Source: Pseudomonas fragi
GTDB taxonomy: Bacteria > Pseudomonadota > Gammaproteobacteria > Pseudomonadales > Pseudomonadaceae
Reading direction: 5' to 3'
Assembly: GCF_025426255.1 (NCBI RefSeq)
Contig: NZ_CP104861.1
Coordinates: 4,821,001 to 4,885,000, forward strand
DNA length: 64,000 bases
The stretch's first letter is position 1, and every line of letters starts with the position of its first letter. Below, piece by piece: positions 1-8,101 of this stretch. The notes under the pieces are model-generated. The model was given only the letters and a program-made list of their open reading frames with translations, did not search any database and was not told where the DNA came from. Position numbers and translations under genes: made by a program.

Positions 1-696
1 CTTGGCGTCGTGAGCCAAGGACGTCGCCAAAGGCCCGAAGAAACCGTACGCAGCCAAAATACCGAAGAACGTCCCCACCAAGGCCGCACCAACGTGCATG
101 CCGATTGCCGCCTGATCACCTTCACCCAGCGAAGCCATGGTCACGACAATACCCAATACCGCCGCCACAATACCGAAGCCGGGCATGCCGTCCGCGATCC
201 CGGTAACGGCATGGGAAGGATGCTCCAGTTCTTCCTTGAGGTTGAACAGTTCCATGTCGAACAGCCCCTCCAGCTCGTGGGGTGCCATGTTGCCCGACGA
301 CATGATGCGCAGGTAATCACAGATAAACGCGGTCATGCGCTCATCTTTAAGTACCGTGGGGTATTTGGAGAAGATCGGACTTGCAGCCGCGTCTTCAATA
401 TCGCTCTCGATGGCCATCATGCCTTCGCGGCGACTCTTGTTCAGAATCTCGTAAACCAGCCCCAGTACTTCCAGGTAAAAAGCGTGGGAGAACCGCGAGC
501 CAAACATGCCGAGTGATTTTTTGATCACATGCATGGTCATGTAACCGGGGTTGGCTTGCAGGAACGCGCCAAAGGCCGCCCCACCGATGATCAAAACCTC
601 GAACGGCTGGATCAGCGCCCCGATCTTGCCGTGGGAAAGCACGTATCCGCCGAGCACACTCGCGAACACAACAATGATGCCGATAATTTTAGCCAT
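1..696 (-). CDS. motA: Flagellar motor stator protein MotA (3' end outside window)
   Basis: MotA is the inner-membrane proton-channel subunit that pairs with MotB to form the stator driving flagellar rotation. The minus-strand product begins MAKIIGIIVVFASVLGGYVL, a typical first MotA helix, and continues with the family-specific stretch ending in HPSHAVTGIADGMPGFGIVAAVLGIVVTM (given here by its landmarks TGIADGMPGFG and VLGIVVTM), which covers the third transmembrane helix. The last visible residues read ATSLAHDAK. The reading frame is open to base 1, giving 232 codons of a protein usually near 283, so roughly the last 50 residues lie outside the window. The start ATG at 696 faces a divergent HDOD gene across about 165 bases. 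motB would be expected downstream, beyond the window. Confidence 0.95.
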   Translation of the reverse strand, partial: MAKIIGIIVVFASVLGGYVLSHGKIGALIQPFEVLIIGGAAFGAFLQANPGYMTMHVIKKSLGMFGSRFSHAFYLEVLGLVYEILNKSRREGMMAIESDIEDAAASPIFSKYPTVLKDERMTAFICDYLRIMSSGNMAPHELEGLFDMELFNLKEELEHPSHAVTGIADGMPGFGIVAAVLGIVVTMASLGEGDQAAIGMHVGAALVGTFFGILAAYGFFGPLATSLAHDAK

Positions 697-862
697 AGAT
701 ATAAAGGTACTTAGTAAGTCGGGGTCGAGGTCATATTCCAGCGAAGCTAAAACTCTTCTTCTCCTTATCGGCGAATCTGCGCCAGACTATAGGCGGTAAA
801 GCCGAAAAGCCATTCAACCCATTACGGGCGTGTCCACAATCGATGATGACCGCGTTCCCACC

Positions 863-2401
863 ATGGCCAACGAAACCTGCGCACCGACATCTACACCCAC
901 CACCCTCGATGCCTGGGTCGCACGCCTGGACGCTGTTGATCTGCCGATTCCGCAGAACAGCCATCTGCGGGCATACAAGGCAATCAACGACAATCGCCGC
1001 TCATTGCGCGAGATTGCCGAGGTCATGCAGGACAGCCCGGCACTCGCGCTTAGGCTGATTCGCGAGGCTAATCAGCAAGCCCAGAGCAGCCTGAGCGAGC
1101 CGGCCGAAAGCCTTGAAGTGGCCATCAATCGCCTGGGCCTGAAACGTACGCAAGCATTGCTCGAAAACGTACCCGCCCTGGCAATCGAAGAAATCCCGCT
1201 GGCCTATCGGCAAATCCAGCTCATCAGCCAGCATGCGGCACAACAAGCCATTGGCCTGTTCGGCAATCGTCTGGCGCGGCTCTGGCAAGAAATCTATTGG
1301 AGCAGCTTGCTGTTTCTGTCGCCGCTGTGGGCCCTGGCGCTTGCCCACCCGCTACTGCTTGAAGCCTGGGAACGACGGGTAATCGAGCAAGGCGAGTGCG
1401 CCAAAAAAGTCGAGCTGGCCCTGTTTGGTGTACCGCTGTTTGAGATCTGCCGCACGCTGGCCGAGCTGTGGCGACTGCCGGCCTGGGTGACGCATAGTCA
1501 TACGGTAATCACCAACGAGCGTCGCACGCTGGTCAAGGTGTTGCACATTGCCCGCGACACTCATCATCCGCTGCGCCAGCAACAGCAGCTGGACGCAGAG
1601 CCAGCACTGCGGCGCTGGCTCAACCATCCCGCCAACAGCGTGTTACTGGCCAACTGCCTGGCGCTGTCGGCCCAGCAGGCCTGGGACACACCGCATAATT
1701 TGCGCTGGCAGTTTATCACCAGCCTGTACCTGCAAATGCCGCTGGATGAAGTGCAACAGCAGGCGCACCAACAGGCCGTGAGCAGCGCACGCTACCACTC
1801 GCTGCCAGACCTCTGGCACCCGGCCCAGGCGTTGCTCTGGCCGTGGGATGCACGCCGTACCGGCCCCGCCGCGCTGGCTGCACCACCGCCATCGGCCGAG
1901 GCACTGACCGCGTGGCGCAAGCATTGTGGGGAACTGTTGGAGCAACCGAGCGCGTTTACTAACCCGATGCACCTGACCACCTGCGCCCGTGAAGCCTTGC
2001 TCGCGTGCGGCATGCGCCGGATGATGTTGCTGACCCCCGATAAAACCTCGACGACTCTGAGCGTCAACCAGATGGCAGGACTGGCAAAGACCGCCCTCGA
2101 CCTGAATCTGAACATCAGTGAGAGCACGGCGCTGCAACGCTTGATGACGCAACCGGCGCAAGTACGCCTGACGCCCGAGAACAACGCCGTGATATCCGCT
2201 GTTTTGCCCTATAGCCTGCGCAGCCTGTTCCCTGGCGAGCATCTGCTGCTACGCTCGCTGAGCAGCAACGGTCGCGTAGTCATGCTGATCCTCGCGGATC
2301 AGGGCGGCGGGCCACTTTCTGAAACCAGCGTGCAGGCATTTGGCAAAACCGCCCAATGTATCGAGAAAGCCCTGAATAGCTTTAGTACTCGCGGGCGCTA
2401 G
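863..2401 (+). CDS. HDOD domain-containing signalling protein
   Basis: This protein of about 512 residues carries an HDOD domain, a relative of HD phosphohydrolases that has lost the catalytic metal ligands and acts in signalling or regulation. Supporting features are an N-terminal stretch with SHLRAYKAINDNRRSLREIA and DSPALALRLIREANQQ, followed by SLEVAINRLGLKRTQALLEN, the usual HDOD helix pattern. The C-terminal part, about residues 370-510, may be a GAF-like sensor, but I see no decisive motif. An in-frame GTG at 830 would add 11 residues. I prefer ATG 863 because the following MANE- start resembles homologues as I remember them, although neither start has a strong ribosome binding site. 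The gene lies divergent from motA and just ahead of rhodanese. Confidence 0.8.
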   Translation: MANETCAPTSTPTTLDAWVARLDAVDLPIPQNSHLRAYKAINDNRRSLREIAEVMQDSPALALRLIREANQQAQSSLSEPAESLEVAINRLGLKRTQALLENVPALAIEEIPLAYRQIQLISQHAAQQAIGLFGNRLARLWQEIYWSSLLFLSPLWALALAHPLLLEAWERRVIEQGECAKKVELALFGVPLFEICRTLAELWRLPAWVTHSHTVITNERRTLVKVLHIARDTHHPLRQQQQLDAEPALRRWLNHPANSVLLANCLALSAQQAWDTPHNLRWQFITSLYLQMPLDEVQQQAHQQAVSSARYHSLPDLWHPAQALLWPWDARRTGPAALAAPPPSAEALTAWRKHCGELLEQPSAFTNPMHLTTCAREALLACGMRRMMLLTPDKTSTTLSVNQMAGLAKTALDLNLNISESTALQRLMTQPAQVRLTPENNAVISAVLPYSLRSLFPGEHLLLRSLSSNGRVVMLILADQGGGPLSETSVQAFGKTAQCIEKALNSFSTRGR

Positions 2402-2438
2402 CGCTACAATCCCCCCTTTTTTGCTCTGGAGGCTTCAC

Positions 2439-3266
2439 ATGCCTGGCTTCTCTGGCTTGCCGTTAGTGATTGAGCCCAGCGACCTGCTCGCCCGGCTCGA
2501 CGCCCCCGAACTGATTCTGGTCGACCTGACCAGCGTCGCGCGCTACGAAGCCGGGCATATTCCGGGGGCTCGTTTCGTCGATCCCAAGCGCACACAACTG
2601 GGACTGCCACCGGCACCCGGCTTGCTGCCGTCCCAGGCTGCGCTCGAGACGCTGTTCGGTGAACTGGGGCATAACCCGAATGCGGTCTACGTGGTGTATG
2701 ACGACGAAGGCGGTGGTTGGGCCGGGCGGTTTATCTGGCTGCTGGATGTGATCGGGCACAAGGCTTATCACTACCTGGATGGCGGCATTCACGCCTGGAT
2801 TGGCGACGGTTACGCAGTCAGCCAGGACGTACCGCCAGCCGCCAACGGCACAGTGTCACTGACCTTGCACGACGAACCTACCGCGACCCGCGAGTACCTG
2901 CAAAGCCGCTTGGGCGCTGCCGACCTGGCAATCTGGGATGCGCGCACCGCAGCCGAATACACGGGCGAAAAAGTGCTGGCGGCCAAGGGCGGGCATATCC
3001 CCGGAGCGATGAATTTTGAATGGACCGCTGGCATGGATAAAGCCCGCAGCTTGCGAATCCGCACTGACATGGCGCAGATCCTCAAGGACCTGGGCATCAC
3101 GCCAGACAAAGAAGTGATTACCCACTGCCAGACTCACCACCGTTCTGGCTTTACTTATCTCGTCGCCAAATCGCTCGGTTATCCGCGCGTCAAAGGCTAC
3201 GCCGGCTCTTGGGGCGAATGGGGCAACCATCCCGATACGCCTGTCGAGCTGCCTGTAAAAAATTAA
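2439..3266 (+). CDS. rhdA: Thiosulfate sulfurtransferase (rhodanese RhdA)
   Basis: A two-domain rhodanese of 275 residues that transfers sulfane sulfur from thiosulfate to cyanide or another acceptor through a cysteine persulfide. The N-terminal rhodanese fold shows YEAGHIPGARFVDP. The C-terminal fold shows IWDARTAAEYTGE and the active-site loop C-Q-T-H-H-R, where Cys is catalytic. This loop is the one known from Azotobacter vinelandii RhdA. ATG 2439 is chosen because CTGGAGG lies 7 bases upstream; an upstream non-ATG start at 2421 has no such site. It is followed 9 bases later by psd on the same strand, so the two are probably co-transcribed. Confidence 0.93.
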   Translation: MPGFSGLPLVIEPSDLLARLDAPELILVDLTSVARYEAGHIPGARFVDPKRTQLGLPPAPGLLPSQAALETLFGELGHNPNAVYVVYDDEGGGWAGRFIWLLDVIGHKAYHYLDGGIHAWIGDGYAVSQDVPPAANGTVSLTLHDEPTATREYLQSRLGAADLAIWDARTAAEYTGEKVLAAKGGHIPGAMNFEWTAGMDKARSLRIRTDMAQILKDLGITPDKEVITHCQTHHRSGFTYLVAKSLGYPRVKGYAGSWGEWGNHPDTPVELPVKN

Positions 3267-3275
3267 GGACCTTGA

Positions 3276-4142
3276 ATGAAAAAGCGTTTGTTCCTCCTCA
3301 GTCAGTACCTGCTGCCGCATCACCTGCTCTCACGCCTGGCCGGCTGCATTGCCGAATGCCGCGTGCGCTGGTTCAAGAATGCGTTCACCACCTGGTTCGC
3401 CAAGCGTTATCAAGTGGATATGTCCCAAGCACTGGTTGAGGACGTTACCGCCTACGAGCACTTCAACGCCTTCTTCACCCGCGCCTTGAAAGACGGTGCC
3501 CGCCCGCTGGATCAAACCCCCGGTGCGGTGTTGAGCCCTGCCGATGGCGCAGTCAGCCAGTTGGGCCCGATTGAGCACGGTCGCGTGTTTCAGGCCAAAG
3601 GTCACAGCTACAGCGTGCTGGAGCTGGTGGGTGGCGATCCTGCTGTGGCGGCACAGTTCACTGGCGGCGACTTTGCCACCATTTACCTGTCGCCCAAGGA
3701 CTACCACCGCGTCCACATGCCACTGGCGGGCACCCTGCGCGAAATGATCTACGTACCGGGCCGCCTGTTCTCGGTTAATCAGACCACGGCCGAAAACGTG
3801 CCGGAGCTGTTTGCCCGCAACGAACGTGCCGTGTGCATTTTTGATACAGAGCGTGGCCCGATGGCCGTGGTATTGGTTGGCGCCATGATCGTGGCATCGA
3901 TTGAAACCGTGTTTGCCGGTCTGGTAACGCCGCCTAAACGCGAGCTGAAAACCTTCCGCTACGACGAAGCTGCCCGTGCGCCGATCCATCTGGAGAAAGG
4001 TGCCGAGCTGGGTCGCTTTAAACTGGGTTCTACCGCCATCGTGCTGTTCGGCGCGGACCAGGTGAAATGGGCTGAAGGCCTGACGGCGGGCTCGCCGGTG
4101 ATGATGGGGCAGAGCATTGGTGCGCCGGCTCACGCCGAATAA
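3276..4142 (+). CDS. psd: Phosphatidylserine decarboxylase proenzyme
   Basis: This membrane-associated, pyruvoyl-dependent enzyme converts phosphatidylserine to phosphatidylethanolamine, the last step of PE synthesis. The product is 288 residues, usual for the proteobacterial type. Near residue 250 it has FKLGSTAIVLFG: the LGST motif is where the proenzyme cleaves itself and Ser becomes the pyruvoyl group. Other family landmarks are SPADGAVSQ and the YHRVHMPLAG stretch. The start ATG has AAGGA upstream and lies 9 bases after rhdA. A REPIN follows the stop codon and separates it from the convergent serB. Confidence 0.96.
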   Translation: MKKRLFLLSQYLLPHHLLSRLAGCIAECRVRWFKNAFTTWFAKRYQVDMSQALVEDVTAYEHFNAFFTRALKDGARPLDQTPGAVLSPADGAVSQLGPIEHGRVFQAKGHSYSVLELVGGDPAVAAQFTGGDFATIYLSPKDYHRVHMPLAGTLREMIYVPGRLFSVNQTTAENVPELFARNERAVCIFDTERGPMAVVLVGAMIVASIETVFAGLVTPPKRELKTFRYDEAARAPIHLEKGAELGRFKLGSTAIVLFGADQVKWAEGLTAGSPVMMGQSIGAPAHAE

Positions 4143-4157
4143 AACATAAACCTTAAC

Positions 4158-4246
4158 CTGTGGGAGCGGGCTTGCTCGCGATGCTGTCAACTCGGTACAT
4201 CTGAATCACCGAGGTGATGCCATCGCGAGCGAGCCCGCTCCCACAG
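4158..4246. repeat. REPIN (paired inverted REP palindromes) between psd and serB
   Basis: Two inverted copies of a GTGGGAGCGGGCTTGCTCGC-type palindrome flank a spacer of about 36 bases. This is the standard Pseudomonas REPIN arrangement, located between the convergent genes psd and serB, where it could also form a transcript-stabilising hairpin. Confidence 0.9.
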
Positions 4247-4251
4247 TTTAT

Positions 4252-5463
4252 TTACAGGCCCTTACGGTCGCGCTGGCCCAGCAGATACAGCACGCCATCC
4301 AGACCCAGGGTCGAAATGGCATGCTTAGCCGACTTTTTAACCAGCGGCTTGGCACGGAATGCCACACCCAGCCCAGCAATCGCCAGCATCGGCAAGTCGT
4401 TGGCACCATCCCCGACCGCAATGGTCTGCTCCAGACTCAAGCCTTCCTTTTGCGCCAGTTCACGCAGCAAGTCCGCCTTGCGTTGTGCGTCAACAATCGG
4501 CTCGACCGCGACACCGGTCACCTTGCCATCCACCACTTCCAGCTCGTTGGCAAACACATAGTCGATGCCCAGCTTCGCCTGGACCTGCTTGGCGAAGTAG
4601 GTGAAGCCGCCCGACAGGATGGCGGTCTTGTAGCCCAGTCGTTTGAGCTCAGCAAACAGTACTTCGGCGCCTTCGGTCAGGCGCAGCGAGGCACCGATGG
4701 CATCCAGCACGCCCACATCCAGACCTTTGAGCAGCGCCATGCGCTCCTTGAAACTGGCCTTGAAGTCCAGCTCACCGGCCATCGCACGCTCGGTGATTGC
4801 AGCCACCTGTTCACCGACACCCGCAGCCTTGGCCAACTCGTCGATCACTTCGGCTTCGATCAGCGTGGAGTCCATGTCGAACACCGCCAGACGGCGATTG
4901 CGACGGAACAGGGTGTCTTCCTGAAGCGCGATGTCCACGCTCAGTTCCTGCGCCAGGTTGAAGAAGTCGGCACGCAGCGCATCCACATCTACAGGCTCGC
5001 CGCAAACACGCAGCTCGATGCAGCTTTTGCTCAACGCAGTCGGCGCATCCAGCGGCACACGGCCTGACAGGCGATCCGTCTGCTCGATGTTCAGCCCATG
5101 CTGGCTGATGATCGAGGTCACACGCTGCAACTCACAGGCAGTCACTTGACGACTCATCAGCGTTACCACATGACGGGTCTGACTTTGCTCGTTGACCCAG
5201 CGCTGGTAATGCTCTTCGCTGATGGGGTCAAAGCGCAGTTGCAGGCCTTCCTGGGCAATCAATGGCTGCAAGTCTTTGAGCACCGCCGAAACCAGCTCTG
5301 CTTGCGGAATTTCCACCAGAAAACCCAACGACAAAACGCCATGGATGGCGGCCTGACCGATGTCGAGAATATTCACACCATTGCTGGCCAGTACACCGGT
5401 AATGGCCGCAGTGAGACCCGGACGATCTTCACCGGTGATGTTTATCAGGACGATTTCGCGCAA
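4252..5463 (-). CDS. serB: Phosphoserine phosphatase SerB with N-terminal ACT domains
   Basis: SerB removes phosphate from 3-phosphoserine in the final step of serine synthesis in the cytoplasm. The 403-residue product begins MREIVLINITGEDRPGLTAA, an ACT-type ligand-binding fold. A second ACT-like segment (HVVTLMSRQVTACELQRV) follows before the HAD-family phosphatase domain from about residue 190. Catalytic motifs are VFDMDSTLIEAE (nucleophile and general-acid Asp), ILSGGFTYF and AVGDGANDLPML. The length matches the long Pseudomonas form rather than the shorter E. coli enzyme. It is divergent from the AhpA/YtjB-type gene, an arrangement also seen for serB and ytjB (smp) in E. coli. Confidence 0.95.
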   Translation of the reverse strand: MREIVLINITGEDRPGLTAAITGVLASNGVNILDIGQAAIHGVLSLGFLVEIPQAELVSAVLKDLQPLIAQEGLQLRFDPISEEHYQRWVNEQSQTRHVVTLMSRQVTACELQRVTSIISQHGLNIEQTDRLSGRVPLDAPTALSKSCIELRVCGEPVDVDALRADFFNLAQELSVDIALQEDTLFRRNRRLAVFDMDSTLIEAEVIDELAKAAGVGEQVAAITERAMAGELDFKASFKERMALLKGLDVGVLDAIGASLRLTEGAEVLFAELKRLGYKTAILSGGFTYFAKQVQAKLGIDYVFANELEVVDGKVTGVAVEPIVDAQRKADLLRELAQKEGLSLEQTIAVGDGANDLPMLAIAGLGVAFRAKPLVKKSAKHAISTLGLDGVLYLLGQRDRKGL

Positions 5464-5595
5464 GGCACACCCCCATTCGCTAAAAAAAACGCATTCTACC
5501 CACTTTCAGTGACCATCGGGCACCGCCAAGGCTTTGCCGTCTCCGGGCTGCTCGCTATACTGCGCACCAACTTAACGGACTAAGAGCCGCGCTCA

Positions 5596-7149
5596 GTGAA
5601 CCGGCCATTGCCTGTCAAAACAGATAACTTCTTCCTGCTGATCTTCCGGGCCCTGCGCGATCGTCGCGTTCCGCTTGCTCTGCGCATTGCCACCCATAAC
5701 GTGATTCTGGTCGCCTTGGCGCTGGTCATCTACGCCGTAGTGATGGGGCTGCAATTCAAGCAGGCCATGCACGAACAGGCCGATGCCCTGGGTCAGAGCC
5801 TGACCACGCAAACCGCTACCTCGGCGACCGAGCTGCTGGTGTCCAACGACATCCTCAGCCTCAACGTGCTGCTCAACAACCTGACCAAAAATCCACTGGT
5901 GGCCCACGCGGCTATCTATAGTGTCGATAACCGCATCCTCGCCGAAGCCGGGCAACGTCCCAAGAACGGCCTGTTGGGCGAAACCGAAGGCGTGTATCAA
6001 ACCAAGATCACCTTTCAGGATGTGACCGCTGGGCATCTGCGTATCAGTCTGGATATGAACCAGTTTGAGCAGCCGATGACTATCAGCCTGCAGAGCATGG
6101 GCATCTTGAGCGCCATATTACTGGCCCTGGCATTGGCCTTGAGCTTGCGTTTGGGTCGCCATATCACCACACCGCTGTTGCAACTGCGGGTATGGCTGCG
6201 CGAACCCGACCCGTACACCCCGGCCATTCAGCGCCAGGATGAAATCGGTGATCTGGCCCGTCAGCTTCACACCCGCCTGGCCCCTCCGGCACCCGAGCCG
6301 GAACCCGAGCCAGAACCGGAAGAAGAAGACTACGACGACAGCGACTACGAAGAAGCCGAAGACAACGAGCCTACTTTCGAAGTACGCAACCTGAGCGACC
6401 CTACTTTCGATGAGACCCCACCTGCCCCTGCCCCTAAAGCAGCACCCCGGCAGTTGATCAACACCGAAGAAGACGAGAACGACGACGAAGATCCGTTCGC
6501 CGATCTGCGCGACACTGGCACCACCAAAGCGGCGCCGGTTGTGCTGGCCAAGCCCAAACCGGCCGCGTCCACAGCGCCACAGCCAAGTGCCGTGCTCGCG
6601 GTGCAACTGGGCGCACAAGAACAACTGCGTCGCCTACCCCGCGCCCGGTTGATGGAGCTGCTGGAGCGCTATCGCGACTGCCTGAATCAGGCGGCTTCGC
6701 TGTATCAAAGCGAGCTGCACACACTGAACGATGGCAGCACGCTGATGTTGTTCCACAGCGAAGACAGCGGCGAAGACTACCTGACCAACGCCATTTGCTG
6801 CGGCGAACTGCTGCGAGCCCTGGGTCACGCTTTGCAGATCGAAGTCGCGGACAGCGGCATCACCCTGCAATTGCAACTCGGCCTGGTACTGGGCGAAGGC
6901 TTGAGCGGCATCAGCCAGATTGACCTGCTGCTGACTGAAACCGCGCAGGACGCCCTTGCCCTGTCGCAACACAGCCGCAACCTGCTGCTGGTTGAGCGCA
7001 AGATCAGCGACGACTCGCTGATTCGTCAGCGTGCCCGCATCCGTCCGATTGCCAGCCCTGAAGGCGCCTGCTGTGTTGAGCGCCTGATGGAGCCCTACCC
7101 GTCCATGCTGGAACGCCAACTGGCGCGGATGCACGAGAGCCGGGTATAG
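5596..7149 (+). CDS. AhpA/YtjB (Smp)-family membrane protein with acidic low-complexity linker
   Basis: A 517-residue membrane protein beside serB, in the place of the YtjB/Smp family. Its biochemical role is not known. A first hydrophobic segment (VILVALALVIYAVVMGLQF) is followed by a periplasmic domain of about 120 residues and a second membrane segment (ILSAILLALALALSL). After it comes RHITTPLLQLRVWL, a HAMP-like start. Residues about 235-265 form a Pro-Glu repeat and then an Asp/Glu/Tyr-rich stretch, and an Ala/Pro-rich linker leads to a folded C-terminal region from about residue 335. GTG 5596 is the start. A bidirectional terminator follows the stop codon. Confidence 0.75.
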   Translation: MNRPLPVKTDNFFLLIFRALRDRRVPLALRIATHNVILVALALVIYAVVMGLQFKQAMHEQADALGQSLTTQTATSATELLVSNDILSLNVLLNNLTKNPLVAHAAIYSVDNRILAEAGQRPKNGLLGETEGVYQTKITFQDVTAGHLRISLDMNQFEQPMTISLQSMGILSAILLALALALSLRLGRHITTPLLQLRVWLREPDPYTPAIQRQDEIGDLARQLHTRLAPPAPEPEPEPEPEEEDYDDSDYEEAEDNEPTFEVRNLSDPTFDETPPAPAPKAAPRQLINTEEDENDDEDPFADLRDTGTTKAAPVVLAKPKPAASTAPQPSAVLAVQLGAQEQLRRLPRARLMELLERYRDCLNQAASLYQSELHTLNDGSTLMLFHSEDSGEDYLTNAICCGELLRALGHALQIEVADSGITLQLQLGLVLGEGLSGISQIDLLLTETAQDALALSQHSRNLLLVERKISDDSLIRQRARIRPIASPEGACCVERLMEPYPSMLERQLARMHESRV

Positions 7150-7171
7150 AAGAGGGCTTTTGACCCTCCAT

Positions 7172-7206
7172 AAAAAATCCCGCACATGTGCGGGATTTTT
7201 TGTTTC
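7172..7206. terminator. Bidirectional intrinsic terminator
   Basis: The hairpin AATCCCGCAC-ATGTGCGGGATT is preceded by an A-run and followed by a T-run. It can therefore end both the plus-strand AhpA/YtjB-type transcript and the convergent minus-strand lipoprotein transcript. Confidence 0.92.
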
Positions 7207-7217
7207 TGGCATTTAAC

Positions 7218-7925
7218 CTAGAAGCGGAACACTTCCATGTCCGTACGAATCGGTGAAGCCATAGGGATTTTCGGCTTTTCCGCTTCTTGCTTCGGCTCGG
7301 CACGGGCCGCTGGCTTGCGCGGTTCAACCAGCGGTGGCTGGTTGGCCAGTGGTTTAAGCGCCACTGCCAATTGCTCGCTCAACTGCTGCAGCAACTTGCC
7401 TTGCGCCTTGACCTGATCAGCCGTGCTGCCCGCATGCGGCTGCTCCAGGTGAACAATACGGTTGTCACGCACCTGCCCGCGACGGTCAATCAAACGCCAT
7501 TGCGCATCCAGCACTGCGGGCAGGTTCTTGCCCGAGTCCAGGCGAGTGATCGACAGCAGTACCTGTACATCCGGGCTGAAGCCCGCAGTGGCAGGCGCCA
7601 GAACAACACGCTGGCTGTCCAGACGCCACGCCAGCTGGCGCACCAGCAGTTGATCGATATCTGACGACAGGCTGCCAGCCCATCGACCGTCGGTTGCGGC
7701 GCTCAGGCTGCCATCGGGTTGACGTTGCAGCAGGGTTTCACGTTGCAGGTAGTCGGCCACGCTGATCGGGCCAAGTACCACGGCCATGCCGGCGCTTTGC
7801 GCAGGCTGGCCGGGGGTGCCGCTGTCCAGTTGGTACAAGGCCGCGGGCTGGTGCGTGCTGCACCCCGCCAGACCCAACACACCGGTCAGCAACGCAATTA
7901 AGGGAAGGCGTAGAACGTTCATCAT
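7218..7925 (-). CDS. PqiC-family (DUF330/ABC-type transport auxiliary) lipoprotein
   Basis: A 235-residue predicted lipoprotein. The N-terminus MMNVLRLPLIALLTGVLGLA-GC has a signal peptide and LAGC lipobox, so Cys is probably acylated. The mature part begins STHQPAALYQLDSG and contains VVLGPISVADYLQRETLL, a pattern typical of the PqiC/YmbA family. That family works with MCE-type lipid transport complexes at the outer membrane. The start is placed at the tandem ATGATG (7925/7922), since GGATGGA lies just upstream; a longer open frame to 8018 lacks this. The last 40 residues are Lys/Pro-rich. No MCE partner gene lies beside it, so its role is inferred from family only. Confidence 0.75.
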   Translation of the reverse strand: MMNVLRLPLIALLTGVLGLAGCSTHQPAALYQLDSGTPGQPAQSAGMAVVLGPISVADYLQRETLLQRQPDGSLSAATDGRWAGSLSSDIDQLLVRQLAWRLDSQRVVLAPATAGFSPDVQVLLSITRLDSGKNLPAVLDAQWRLIDRRGQVRDNRIVHLEQPHAGSTADQVKAQGKLLQQLSEQLAVALKPLANQPPLVEPRKPAARAEPKQEAEKPKIPMASPIRTDMEVFRF

Positions 7926-8058
7926 TCCATCCAGGTGGCCGCCATATGGCAGGCCGCAGTGTGATTCTCGAAAGGTTCGCAAGGCACATTGCCATGAGCC
8001 GTGTCGCAAACGCGGCATATCATCCGCGAATATTGGACCTGACTCCAGCGCTGTCGCG

Positions 8059-8087
8059 CCGATCTGCGCGTAAAAAACGCAGATCGG
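8059..8087. terminator. Perfect 10-bp hairpin downstream of parC
   Basis: CCGATCTGCG and its exact complement CGCAGATCGG flank a 9-base A-rich loop, about 15 bases after the parC stop codon. There is no U-tract on either side, so it may be a weak terminator or an RNA-end stabiliser rather than a classical intrinsic terminator. Confidence 0.5.
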
Positions 8088-8101
8088 GCACCTAAACAGG
8101 C

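Noticed and set aside
10..516. Open frame opposite motA
   Set aside because: The minus strand encodes MotA with strong family features, so this is a shadow.
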